Shown piece after piece: positions 12,090 to 25,073 of a stretch of DNA of 64,000 nt; position 1 is the stretch's first letter; every line of letters begins with the position of its first letter. Under the pieces are notes generated by a model. It saw nothing but the letters and a program-made list of their open reading frames with translations, did not search any database and was not told the DNA's origin. Where the stretch lies: positions 10,974,001 through 11,038,000 of the forward strand of contig NC_135037.1 in assembly GCF_051020975.1 (NCBI RefSeq). The letters are read 5' to 3'. The DNA comes from Osmia lignaria lignaria (Eukaryota > Arthropoda > Insecta > Hymenoptera > Megachilidae). A program made the translations under genes and the position numbers.

Positions 12090-12231
12090 TTGGATTTCTC
12101 TTTAATAAAATTTAATAGAATTTCAAATTACAATTTTGTAAGAGACTCGATGATATATTTCAAGGTAATTAAAATAGGACATGTTAAGAACTTTTCGGGG
12201 TTTCGTGAATAACTTAACTTTCGGGATGGAG

Positions 12232-12247
12232 CACGCGATATCGCGTG
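12232..12247. other. 16-bp perfect palindrome, copy 1
   Basis: CACGCGATATCGCGTG is its own reverse complement. The identical 16-mer recurs at 57533-57548. Reading copy 1 on the minus strand, the bases after it are CTCCAT; copy 2 continues CCCCAT. So the similarity extends past the palindrome on one side, in inverted orientation. Confidence 0.9.
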
Positions 12248-12641
12248 GTAGCCATCATTTCTGTTTCAAGACAATCCGATAAAACTACTCTGACGTTTAT
12301 CGAGCTTTCAAGTATAACATTATTCCACGAGCCAGATGAAAAAGAGCATTTTTAATCGAGACTTATGTAAAATGTAGACTAGAGCTTTTAACTTGGAGCT
12401 ACTTAGGCGAGTTGTCACTGAAAGTGCTGGCCAGGACTTTCCTCTCTCGGTGATCTTTGTTGTTCATTTTTCCTCCTGCTCTTCGAAGATTCACAAAAGA
12501 AGGAATCTAACCGAAATCAGAGTCTGAAATGAAAATTTTTAAAATACTTTGTTTCGCGAAAGCTTTCGATATCTCCGATTTTAAATGAAATTTCCTGCAA
12601 GATCGATGAGTTTTCGATGAACGATTGTCCGGTGTGGATGC

Positions 12642-13184
12642 TTAAGGTGACGCAGACGGTGAAAAGAAAAAAGAAACTGGACAGAGACGAGGGAGATGCT
12701 GTCTGGAAGAAAATACACACACGTACACCCACGCGCACAGTGGGAAAATCAGCGAGGGATACAACACACGTGTCGGAATGTAATTTCTTGTCTGCAAAAG
12801 ACAATCGAAGAATTGGTCCTGACGGAAGGACATCGGGTTCCAGCAGGATCTAGCCAGATACTCATCTAACGTAACCGAGGAAAACAATTTCAATCGTTCC
12901 AAATGTAGCTTTGATGTTTTCCACGGATACCTACGCATTCCTCTGGTTCGTGGACTCGCAATTCGTTTTTTGGGGAAAAAGGAAACGGCTAAGGACACGT
13001 GTGACGGTATTACATCATTCCGAAGTCTCACCGCCCTTTGTTTGCCTCTTAAAATAGCAGAGAAAATTTCGTATTTCGTTGCGTCAAACTGATAAAAAAC
13101 GGTCCTCCAACACAAAAGTCGATCAACCGGAAAATATGAATAAATTGAAAACACTGAATCCAGAGCAGAAATATTTATTACCAT
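12642..13184 (-). CDS. long minus-strand open frame, probably fortuitous
   Basis: From an ATG at 13184-13182 the frame stays open for 180 residues. It extends another 55 codons upstream without an ATG. No domain, signal peptide or family is recognisable. The protein is Phe/Leu/Ser/Arg-rich and carries FFF runs. The + strand here is purine-rich, which depletes stop codons on the pyrimidine-rich minus strand and inflates open length. The opposite strand also has overlapping frames. It is listed because of its length only. Confidence 0.12.
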   Translation of the reverse strand: MVINISALDSVFSIYSYFPVDRLLCWRTVFYQFDATKYEIFSAILRGKQRAVRLRNDVIPSHVSLAVSFFPKKRIASPRTRGMRRYPWKTSKLHLERLKLFSSVTLDEYLARSCWNPMSFRQDQFFDCLLQTRNYIPTRVLYPSLIFPLCAWVYVCVFSSRQHLPRLCPVSFFFSPSASP

Positions 13185-16100
13185 TGCTTTTTGTTTTGAA
13201 AAGTCGAAAAGAAAAAAAAAAAAACAAATTTTATCAGATCGTTGTAAATATTCTACGTGCCGTTTAAACGAAGCGTGACAGGGATTAGAGGGAACCGTTT
13301 TCTGCTCCACCGATTTTCCCGCAATGCGACGGAGAAGGCAACCGATCAACGATTAAATTTCTCGAAACTCGTGACTTCGATTGTACATTCAAGGTGGGTC
13401 GCAGTCGGGTATCGAGAAGCGGCACGCTGTAGTCCAGCCCCGCTGGAGGATGTCTATTTGCTTTATTTCAACATAGGGGAGAGAAAAGCCGGCAGAAGAA
13501 AATACCTGACTGTGTTTTCAAGCAACAACGACTGATTGTCTCTTGCAGACGGGTTATTTTTGTTTCTCCGCGGATATAGGTCAATTCTTATCGAAAGAAT
13601 CGCGAGAAAACAGGACTGTGCATTTTTAGAGGGAAATTGGTACGAGTTTTAAAATTTTATTTATCAATATCTATTAGATTTTTATGAAATATTGCATTTT
13701 GTATCGAATAGATATACATTTTTAACTGTAACGTAAACTCAGAACTCAAATTTCCAAATTCTATCTTTTAAGTTTCCCAGCATCGCTATTTTCCCTGTGA
13801 AGTGAAAAATGCGACATTTGAAATAAATAACTAAATTTGGAATGTAACTTAGGTTTGTTTTGAAACATTAAGGGTGTCCCATGACTTTATCCCATACACG
13901 AAAGGTGGTGATCTTCCTCCCCATAACGAAAATTTGTGAAAGCTTTTCTGTGCGAGCACACCGGCAAATTATACGAATAACGTTATCACGAAAAAAAGAA
14001 GAAAAAGAGTAATTTGGTTCCATGCTAAAGACATCCTCTATCCTCTTTCTTTTTCCCCATTTGCCGTGCTGTCTTCGCGCCTACTCTTTCTCTGAATAAT
14101 GCATAGGTTCAACTAGAATGTGATATAACGTAGAGAAAAAGCCTTGAAATAGAGTTCCTCCTCTCGATTATTGACGAAGAAAGAAAGAATATCATTTCCC
14201 ACTTAGCTCGATATTAAAAAAAGATTCGGGTCGTTCTATTTTCCGCACGAGTGGCAAAAGTGTGCTAGCTAAGATTAGGCGACTAACTATTCGTGTTCTA
14301 TAGAATTTCGTCAATCTGATTGTAACTTTGGCGATTTATCTCCTAGAAATTCTATACAGTTTCTTATAATGTCACCAGGTCGAAAGGTTTAAATTGATAT
14401 CTTCTTTGATTTTTTTTAGAGTTTCTTTTCTACCCTATTTGATTATATTTAACAGATATTATGAAACACATAAGTAGACCGGAAGTTCTTCTTTTGCATG
14501 AAACAATCACGACGAAGTGAGATGAAGTATCGGAAGCACAGTAGTCACGGTCGAGTAAGCATTACCTTTCCCTCTTTTCTTCTTCGTGTCTCGGCACGCT
14601 CAGCTGCCTGTCTTCGACAACTTTTATACCTAGGGGAGTTTCCTTACGCCTGATTTCGATGAAACTTTGTCCTTCTGTTCCCCACACGATTGCCTACCCT
14701 TGGTCACCGTCCAGCCCCGTTTTCTTTGCTTGTTTTACGAATACAAGCCTCATCTCCATTCGAGTGTCCTTCTTTCCTTTGAAACTTCATTTCAACTGGA
14801 ACTTTTGCCGTGTATGCGGGTTGAAACGGACATATGTGGATGGGCCGGGGATGGACTTGGACCACTTTGTGTTTTGGCAATGAGGCATCAATTATTCTGG
14901 GAAATATATGGGGTGATTTAGATAATTCGTGTTATTACATTTGAAACTGTTTAAATAATAAAATATGAAGAGGACGAAATTTTAGTAGATGTCCTATGGC
15001 TTTTTAAAAATCCTAGTTACGCAAGAGTATGCGTTGATTATTATCGTTGCTTTTAATACTACGAAATGATAATTGAGACGCGAAACCATAGATACTGCCC
15101 CAAAGTATTAAGAACTCCCAACAGCATCGTATATCCATTTCGAAAATGGATTATCATCAGTAACGAGAATAGTTTGCTGATAATTTATCATACTTGTTAA
15201 CTAATTATCGTGGTCAAAGAAGAATCCATATAGCTAGCCCAAATACAGTTTGATTGTTCTGAAGCGATGTAAAAGCGAAACAGAACCCTCTGTAATCAAG
15301 TATTAACCCAGCAAGAGTTTATGGAAACGATCCAGTTCCCTTACCCTCGTCTACCTCCTCGATAACTATATCGTGCAGTATAGTTTTTCTGAGCATAAAG
15401 AAGTGACATAAAGATTCTTGCACTGGCCAGATCCTTTTTTTTACGATCCTTACACGACCCTCCATTTAGCTTACGTTCGCTCGATTTTTATGTTGCTGTT
15501 ATTTAATGTTTCCACGTTGAGGGTTGAGGGTTGGCTGAGTTTGATGTGAAATAATAGAAGGAAATTTGTTATGCTAGATTATTATTATTATTTTTTTTTT
15601 ATTTTTACCACTTTCTATATGGTCCATCACTGATTTATATGAAGTAGTTAATACTACATACATAGTTGGGATGGAAAGTGTTAAAATACAATTTTAATGG
15701 CCCTGAGAGAGGTAGATAATTTACTGGGGTCTTTTTTGTGGTTCATCAATATTTTAGTTATAAAATGGCTGATTATTGGGCCATTGATTATTCATTTAAA
15801 TGCAGAACCAGCCATTTTCTATGAGGAATATTTAAGCAGTTTTTTTTCATCAGCCTTCAAGCTCCACACTGACAAAGTAATTTTCATATTGTAAAATCAA
15901 TTATTCGATATACGACGAGCCTGATCTGGTGATCGCAAAGTGACGCGACGAACGGTAAGAAGAAGGAAGACAATGAGGTGGGCAGGTGGGTGCGAGGCGA
16001 GAGGAGTAAGAGAGATTTGCGAGTCTATCGAAAATTCTCTCGTTGGGTGAATCTATCCGGAGCCCTTGAGACGATGCGGCCAAGATTACTCTGTCTTCGA

Positions 16101-17378
16101 GTAAACGCAGAGTCGACGAAGGGTTACCCGTATTTAATTAAACTGTTACTTCGCATTGATTGCCAAACTTGGGGCCCCGGCCCGTTGCAGAGAAGATTAT
16201 CGAAGTTCTACGCGCTCCCACTTCGACCATATCGAGAGGCTGCTAAAGCAATCTTGCGAACTTCCACCGTCCTGATAGCGGCGCCAGTCTTCTTTGGCAG
16301 CTCTCGTTTTATTACCGAGAACTAATATATCCATTCATATCGTTGCCATCGCGAGGAGAAGAAAAAAGGGAAGATTCGAAGGACGGGGATAACAGGAACT
16401 CGTTGTGCCTCGTTACCACGTGAAATTCTTTTATTATTGAGGGATCAAACAAAATTTCGGCCCAACCCCCAGCATTCTGGGTGGCAGAATTTCCTAGGTC
16501 TAAAAATTCCTAGAATCCAGAATTCCAGAAAATAATATGCAGTCATTCGTGGCTGGTTCACGAACCATGAGAACGTCGAGAGGAGACCATTGAATGAAAC
16601 GATAATGTCACCAGAAGCGTTAGTAAGTTGTGTGTACTTTCAGGATGATCTAAGTTTGTGTCAGTATCATGACAAGAATATAACAAGCACTTTGAAAGCG
16701 GTTTCTAGGTGCTTTTGGCTTATATATCCTAAGAGAAAGTAGGTTAATCCATATATCGGGTTAATCCTATTACGATTTTACCCTGATACGATTTTAGTGT
16801 ATTGAAAGTGGTGCTACTGACAATTTATCGAACAGACGTCAAATGCAATATAAACTGATCTTGTCTAAAATTGATTCTGAATTCATCGAATTTTTATTAC
16901 ACAACTCATCTGATAAAAAACTTATTGCAAATCTTTTAGAAGAATTTTTAAACCTATGAAAGATCTCATTTATTTTTTTCTTTAATCGAATGACACCCTC
17001 AGTAAATTGAGATCAATTATAAAAATTATAGTTACGCCAGAGGCTGGAAAACATAACCATCCCTAAAATGGAGATTCTAGAAACGTGTTAGATAATAAGA
17101 TAGTGAACAGTTTCAATACTTCAATGACACTCTTTATGCGTCTGCAAAGTTCTTAAACGCTCATGCAAAGCGCATAAAAGCCAAAGGTCGAACGGTTCGC
17201 ACTAAATTCAAAATGCAATAGCATTATCGACAGTATTCCTCGCACGTTCGCGATAGCAGCAGCAATCGGAAAACCTAGCTCGCTAAAGCTTCGAGAAGTC
17301 GCGAATACTTGAAGGTAAAGAAAGAATAGGTTAGAGGTCATCGTAAACCTGCTCTCACCCTCTACATCCTATTAATTT

Positions 17379-17397
17379 AAAAAAAAAAAAAAAAAAA
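17379..17397 (+). repeat. 19-base poly-A tract
   Basis: Uninterrupted run of 19 A. No retroposon body or target duplication is recognised next to it. Confidence 0.9.
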
Positions 17398-18179
17398 TGT
17401 AATTCGTCACCTTCAAAGAAAATAGACGAACAAAAATTTCTTCCAAGTAAAACTTGTAGAAATCCAAAGAGTAGACTTCGTTTCCTCGAATGCACCGTTT
17501 GAAATGCAGAGCAAGAGAAAATGTCGCGTCTATCAAGTTACGACGATAAAATGGAAGCACCTGTAACAAGGGTACGAGACGTAGAAAGGAAAGGCGGAAG
17601 GTGCAGGGGATACCGGACAGGGTGAAACGCGACAAGGCTTCTGGTAATTGTCACTGTTGCTCCGCCATTTTCATCAGAAGCCGAGAGCAAAGCTGGCTGA
17701 AAGCTCTACAAATTGCGTACCCCTTCGTCGAGAGGGAAACCTGTGCCGAGGGTGGGCTATAAATTTTCATTATTTTATAATCAACGCCTCGTTTATATCC
17801 ACAACAAGCGAGAGTGTTAGAAAAGAAAGAGGAGATGGGAAAAGGGTGAACGATAAGAGAGACAAGACAAGAGCGAGGGGTGAGTGAGAAATGGTGAAGA
17901 CTCAAAGCAAGTCATGGAGAAACTAGTTTCTACCTTCTTTCATCTTTGTCACTTTCACTCGTTCGATCTACACCTTCTACCTTTCTATGTTCATCTTAAA
18001 GGATGCCTTTTAAATCACCGTTGTTCCCTGCCACTCTTCATTTTCTCGGGAAAACACCGGCTGCTCCTTCGAAGAGGTGAACTTACGCGCGCGAAACCGA
18101 AGGAGAGTTTTTAATTCAGAACAGCATTTTTCTCGAGTGGTTAAATTATTTTAGGTTGGGAATTAACTTGCAAGGGTCC

Positions 18180-18300
18180 GAAGGAATTGTAGAATCCTGA
18201 AATCTGACAAATTCTGGATCTATTCGAGATTTAGAGAATCTTTTATTTTGAAGAATTTTGGAATTCAGAAAATTTTTTATTTCATAGGATTCCTTGGAGT
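18180..18300. repeat. AT-rich quasi-periodic tract
   Basis: GAATTTTGGAATTCAG, AGAATCTTTTATTTTG and GAAATCTGACAAATTCTGG words in loose tandem. Confidence 0.45.
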
Positions 18301-19794
18301 TTTTTTTCGATCTCTTTAAGAAAGATTTTAGACTCTTTACATTTGAAAATCAGTCACCATTTACAACGCTTGCATCATTTCAAATTTACCTCGGCAAATG
18401 TTCTCCATTCTAGCACCGCATGAACATTGCACGAAAATTATATGCTTGTAAAGGGGCTCTTAGCAGTGGAGAATTTCGATCCATATATTCTCTGTTACAA
18501 GCATCCTGGAGTGTCCCATTTGGTTCCTTTAATTTGGGGCCTTTCAATAGCGATATTTCATTATGGGCGCAGAGAACAACGATTTCGGCCTTAGGTTATT
18601 AGTAACCGATGGCCGGATCTCTTTCTTCTTCGTGGTGCATCCACCTCGAGGCGATCTCTCGTGTTCGTACGCCCACACACGCATTCCCCCAGATTGATAT
18701 CAATCGCTATTCGATAGTCTTGGGAAAGCAAAACGAAGAAAGAAAATCACTGCAAAGCGTACCTAGAATTTTTCTGGGATGAGCCAATTGTAATTACTGT
18801 AATTTTGTTTGCAATTTTATATCGTGATTTTGCAACATGAAAAGTTTGTTACAATTTCATGACAAAAAAATTTCATAAAATATGAAATTATGCACCTCAA
18901 AGACAATACCAGTACTTCAACAATCTCGAAAAAATTCTACCATTAAAGTTAAACAATTTCATAAAACACATTCATAGACCCTGATGACTTAATTTTCCCA
19001 TGTTGCTATGACATTTTTAATTTTACCTAAAGTTCAATGACACCCATGCACCATCAACGATGGTAGAAAATTTCCTGTGGTCGATGTACTGGAATAAATT
19101 GAATCGTTTGCTTCGAAAGAGCACACTGCTAACCTAATGTCCCGAAGAGGTTAATTCGATGAACAAAAGGAAGTTCGCACTCGGTGATCCAATAAGTAGT
19201 TTCTATATTCCGGTTGCCGGTGTTCGTGAATAGTTTATATTCGCCGGTGGAATAAGGAATAAGCAGTTTCTTTGCACGTGAATGCCTCCAATATGGTATA
19301 CGTGGATTTGAATGCAAAGTGGATATGGAGAGGATACGGATATTCTCACGTAAAAAGGTAATTGTGCCGAATAAAGAATTCGAAATCGCGAACACGTATA
19401 CACCGGCGCGTAACTATCTTCGCTCTGTAATTCTGGATGCATGCATTTTATTTTCCGATTTTCCTATTTGACCGGAATAGAAAGAGGGATAAGCGATACG
19501 CTTATTGGATAGCTTATAGACATATGTTTCTTTCAAATAAAAATAACAGGCTGGTGTCACTTCCTTTCACTATATTAAAAGTAATTGTATTATGGTTCGG
19601 GAAGATGTAAGGGATATTGTAAAATAGAATTAGGAAGTTATCAAATATTAATATCAGAAATTAATAATTCTGGATTTCCTTTCTTGGGTATCTTCCATTC
19701 ATAACCGAATGAATTCATTTACATTTATTCTAAAAATATCACTAATTAGATCTTATGAATATAATTAAGTTAGTAATCTGTTATATTTCCTTTC

Positions 19795-19895
19795 AAAATT
19801 AAAAAATTTCGAAACTCAACTTTTAAAGTTCCCAAATTCAAATTTCAAAGTTCTAAAATCCAAGTGTTTACGATTCAAAATACAAATCTTAAAAA
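19795..19895. repeat. AT-rich quasi-periodic tract
   Basis: Words such as CCCAAATTCAAATTTCAAAG and TTCTAAAATCC repeat loosely at about 10 bases. Confidence 0.5.
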
Positions 19896-19969
19896 GGTAT
19901 CAATAATAAAATGAATATTAAATGAAGTTTTTCCAAGTAATTTTTTACACAAAAATGATATTTTGTTCC

Positions 19970-20008
19970 CCCACATCGCCGTTTTCCCTAGGGTAGCCTA
20001 CAGTGCTC
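19970..20008 (+). repeat. dispersed motif, copy 2
   Basis: CATCGCCGTTTTCCCTAGGG followed by TAGCCTACAGTGCT; compare copy 1 at 3271-3304. Confidence 0.4.
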
Positions 20009-23000
20009 CCCATTCTACTATCTCCAAGTTGAAAAGTAAGTACTAACTTTATAATATACATACAAACATAATTCTCTCAGTAATATCTTTTTCAAGATAC
20101 TTGATATTTTCATGAAATTTCGTCACAAAAAAGGGTAATATTTTCTATATGTGTAGTAGATTTTTAGTTACGTGTCCCGTTTAACGTTATCCCTTGATGC
20201 TTGTGTCACTTGTTTCGTTTAACGGGCACAACGAGTGCTTTGTTATGGCTATGACGATAGGAAACGCGATTGCACGTGTGACACACACGTATACTCGTGC
20301 AGGAAAAGTGGCACGCGTCAGCAAGGGTGTCCTTTAACGAGCACTGTCACCACCAGTTACGCCTGTGTCATAATCCTTCGGTGAATTGGTCAACGGGTTT
20401 CTAGAGCCTTTGCTTTTGTAGGTATTTCCCCCTAAAGACTTAGCGACCTTCGTATACTGGTCACAAAGAAGGGTTGATTATATTTTGCAATTATTTAAAT
20501 AAAATCATTGAACAGTGATTATAAATAACTGTATCCAAGCCATAAACTTTTTCTCGAATCCCGCAGGGTTGAAGAAACCGAAGCCAAATGAAATGTACCA
20601 TTTTCATTATTAACGTTGGGCATCGCCATGCTGGAAAGCGTGTGTGCGTTAATGAGTCGGGATTTCGAAATGCAATGGCTGAACCGCCACGCGATATTAT
20701 CCGTCTCACCCTTTCTGCACGGTTTAAATAGCAACGACCAGCTGAGTCACGGTCAAAGTCAGATACGAGCGTGATAGTCTGCGAGGGGGAGAAAAACAGA
20801 CGCGACGACAGGGGCATCCGGTTCCGGAGTCGCGTTGTTGGGGTGCCACGGGGAAAAGTCTTCGTTAATTAACTCCGCACTTCCGTCCTGACTCTGATCG
20901 AAAAAAGATGAATAACAATGGCTCTTCGCTCCAATTCTTTCGTTGAGAAACTATATTTTCATTCGAGGAAGCTTCATTAAGGGTACAAAATAGCTGAGAA
21001 TAGGGTCTGGACAACTCGATGCCCCTGGGGCAATTATTATACACTTGCTATCCGTTTATGATAATTGATTAAATAACTAAGCGAAAAAATACTGTTCAAC
21101 AGAGTCTGGGCAGCTCAACTATTACAAATTAACTAATTAATATTTTAAGAATTCTAACAATTTTCTATGACAGATATAAAATAGCTGAAATTCAAGAATA
21201 AAATTTATTATCGAAATAATTTTCTCGAATAGAACTGAAAAGAAAAAGAAAAAAATGTATCAGCGACGTACTTATCGTCAAACGAACTCTTCACTCGAGA
21301 ATTGGAGACACGAAATGCCTGCGTCTCTCATCGGTGATGGCTGCGGATCGGTTGCCTTTAATTAATGCCAACCATTTTAATATCCTGGCCATGTGACAGC
21401 GATCACGTAATTATCGCTGTGATCCCCGATGCGACGCGTGCAAATTAAAGCGTGTCGGTGCAGTTTAACGGAGTTTCACCCTCTCCTTACCCTCCCTTCA
21501 TCGTAAAACGTTAGCTAGCTTGTAATCGTGTGTCATTACGCTTGCTACCGTGATACTCATCGCCGCAACTCTTATGTAATAAAAAGAAATATACCGAGTG
21601 GATCGATATAAAATTACACTCTCGTATATTTTCCATACTGAAGAAAAAAATTGTCGAATAAAAATTGCACGATAATACGCGACATCCATCGTTTTGAGCG
21701 TGACGTCTTATGACGCCGCCCGGTCGGTAACGTTCGTCAGGTTTGTCATCATACGATGACGTCTGTTAAATTATAATACGGTTTCAAAGTACTTAGACCT
21801 TCCTAATCCTCGCAGTCTCGTATTTGCTAGCATCAAACATTGTGCACTAATTATAGGATGGCCGAACCTTAGAAACAGATTATTACCTGTAACGAGAATA
21901 GTTTTCGGATAGTTCGCCCTTCTGATACCTGATTATTGGCTAATGGACGGTCAAAGAACGCTTTTAGGAGGATAACAAAGCTGAAACGCGTGCAGCCTTT
22001 CAAAGCAACCATTGAATATCTCGGATGAAGCAATTTACTTGTTCGCAAACAATATTTCTTTCGTTTCTGAACCTTCCACATTTTTCATAATAAATTATAA
22101 TCGATGTTAGGGAATTCTTAAGCATTAAAAATGATTGCATTTTTAAGTAACAATAGCTGTATCAACGTTGCAATAATCCGGGGATTATGGGAGAAGTGCA
22201 ATGAACGGGTTATGGCATCCCACAAGATTTCCTTACTTTACAAAGACGCGTATCAATGGGGTCGTTTACGTACGCCCGCATTCTACGAGCGCTGCGTCCC
22301 CATGGAAAGCGATACTCCCCATTGTAACGCAATATCTCGAGAAATTGACATGGTAATATTTCCGCGAGAAGCGTTAACGACGGCTACCGAGATTCCATCT
22401 GCCTCCCTACGCGCTTGTAAATACATTTCTTTTGTTCGAAGAACAGTGTCTTGACGTCCCTGAGGAAATCGAACCTGAACACGGTTCCCCCTGCATCAAG
22501 TTTTCGAACTTCTCGACCGTAGGTCTTTGGAAAACAGGGATCGCGGGAGAAGGAATAGCTTCTCCTCGGTTATTTTAACTTTCTTCTGATTTTCTCACTG
22601 ACGATTCTCCTTCTGAAGCTCATTAAAACGACTATGGACCCTTTTTATTATCTTCGGTTAGATCTAACGTTAGATATCCCTGTAAACATAGCTCCTGTGG
22701 AAGTATCTTACCCGAATCTCCATGTTTACATTGTTACTTAAAGAAGCTGCTCTGACGATGTGGTTTAACAGCAGATATCCTACTTTAAACAAGTCTAACT
22801 GTTTCGAATAATTAGAATGTCCCTCATTCTAACAAGCTAACGTTTCAAAACCTACCTGTGGATCGGTTAACATTCCAGGCTCTTAAATATACAATGCTTT
22901 CTCCTTTCAACCATTTTAAACTCGTTAACGTCAAAAGGGTGTAGAGGATTTTTGAAAGATGTTTGGAGAAATGATTTTAAAAATCTGCTTCCAGTTCCTA

Positions 23001-25050
23001 AACGATCCCTCGAATCAATTCACGTGCACGCGTTAAAGCGTTAGAAAATGAAAGCGTAAATGAAGAGAAGAGCAGTGAATTTAAAATGTTAAGCAACTCG
23101 TTGATCGGTAAGAACCGTTTCTAAACGCACTGGCAAACGGTAGAACGATTGGCACGAAGCTAGGTCCACGAGGAATTAATTGAATCGATGAAAAATGCAG
23201 GACACGGCAGGAAAACTCGTAGACGTCTAGACGAGGAGAGCACTGGGAGTCTTGCCAAAAAACACGAGTGCAGCAACCAACCCTCTGTCAGAGGCAACGC
23301 TCTGAAAAGATTTCTATTCATCGGTACAGTTGTATCCGCTTATGTACCCTTTTCCCATACATACGTACATCGGACCGGTTAGAATAGGATTGCCAAGCTT
23401 CTTCTTACCGACGATTCGACTACCGCCATAATACACGCGCAGGGGGGGGGATGGTGGTAGTGGTATGGTCATCGAGTGTTGTGAACGGGTCAAACGAAGC
23501 ATGGAAAATGCAAAAGCGATAGTCCAGCTTGTAACAGATTGCAAGCCGAGCAAAATGCCACGAATCCTATCAAGCTGTTCTTTATTGAGCGAATACCGTG
23601 TCAGGAGCGTTTTCGTGAATGGAGCCCGGCCAAAGAGCAAAAAGTACATTATACGGTCAGTTTATGCTTCCACCATACTTGATACTCTGCTTTCATAATA
23701 TTGTATTAGGGATATAAATAAGTTCTCGTGGTATTTTGTTAACACGAAAGCAATAATATTTAAAAGATGATTAAAAATTCAACAAATTGTGACTAAACGA
23801 CTTACGATTAGACATACGTGTAGATTTCTATGTCACGATAGAATTTAAAAAATCGTCCCGTGTTCAATTAAAATATTAAAACGATGATTCATGACGTAAT
23901 TGCTTGATCAGTCAAACGTTGGTATATTTTTTCAACGCCAATCAAGATTCAAAAATTTCACGTTCCATGGTAATTACTACATGGCCATTACCTTCCTTCT
24001 CTCTTTATTCTGTAGCCATTCGTAGCCTCTCCTTTTTTACTCTCTCGTCGCGTGTTCGCTCGTTGCTCGTGACACAATTCGTTCGTTAACCGCGTGAAAT
24101 AATAATTATTATCCCTGTTGGGTAGCCCCGGGGCGATTACTCGACCCATTCAACGAGGAGGGACAGCTCAAATGATATTTTATGCAATGGAACAATCGTT
24201 CTGAAAATTGATAAATCGTTCGTTTCTCGTTTGTCGATCGACGACCATGGAACGAGCACATCGTCAAGGTAGCCATTCGTCGAGGAAATATATTTCGAAA
24301 TTAAACGAAAACTAATGAATTATGCTTGCCTGTATCTTCTATACTAATCATAATTTCATATGATCACCTTTCCAGACTGAGTTTCGTATTATCTGTTATT
24401 TCTGAATAATATATCGTTTGAAAATTATTCGAATAAGTATTTTAATTAATTTATTTATTTTGGGTAATATTACATTGATTGAAACGCTATAATTAATGGT
24501 AACCAAGATGATGCTTGCTTCCATTGTTATGTCATCTTTTAATTCGTTACACAGCTCCGATATTATATCATAATTAATTAGTTTATTGGTTAATTAATTA
24601 GTCAACGACCGCTGATTATTTCGACATCAACGTTATTGCTTCAAATTACAACGGAATCAATTGCAATGCCAATGACTGATCAAATAGTATTGATTGTTTG
24701 TGGTAGTATTACATGTAGCTAATTATTTTCGGGGAAAATTTATCTTTTACCAACAATTCCGTATCGTTATTTCCGTTTATATGTATCAATTTGAAGAATT
24801 GAAGAAAGAAGCAAGATTTTTGAAATTTGTCGCCACAACCATAACTCGAGATTTACAGTTCGTTGATCTCAGCCCACGTGCCGTACGATACCAGTCAGAT
24901 AAAATCCGACTTTTAACGATCACCGACCACCAGATACCCGTGATTCCACGGTATCGATCAATCAGGATTAAAAACGGTAATGAAAAAGGGGCTCTCAGCC
25001 GTTCGAGAAGCAGCAGGGGCCCAGAATCGGAACCTTTGAACGTGTGTGAG

Positions 25051-25073
25051 GTCCGGACCCCCTAGGGGGGGGG
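25051..25073. repeat. C/G palindrome and nine-base G run
   Basis: CCCCCTAGGGGG is a perfect palindrome inside a G-rich run of nine. It lies in an otherwise unannotated GC-richer block (24960-25400) where several short frames on both strands overlap. None is convincing as a gene. Confidence 0.7.

Larger units (their letters stand above)
12090..17378. other. non-coding stretch with two long but unsupported frames
   Basis: It contains copy 1 of a 16-bp palindrome (12232-12247), the minus frame described separately at 12642-13184, a weak copy of the dispersed motif near 13790-13815, and a 115-codon + frame (15978-16325) without domain or splice support. A short AATTCC-rich tract lies at about 16480-16540. 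Confidence 0.5.
17398..25050. other. non-coding stretch
   Basis: No exon recognised. Quasi-periodic AT tracts lie at about 18180-18300 and 19795-19895, and copy 2 of the dispersed motif at 19970-20008. A CCATC-AAC-GATGG hairpin at 19051-19063 shares its arms with the palindrome at 61926-61947. Otherwise featureless to the eye. Confidence 0.5.
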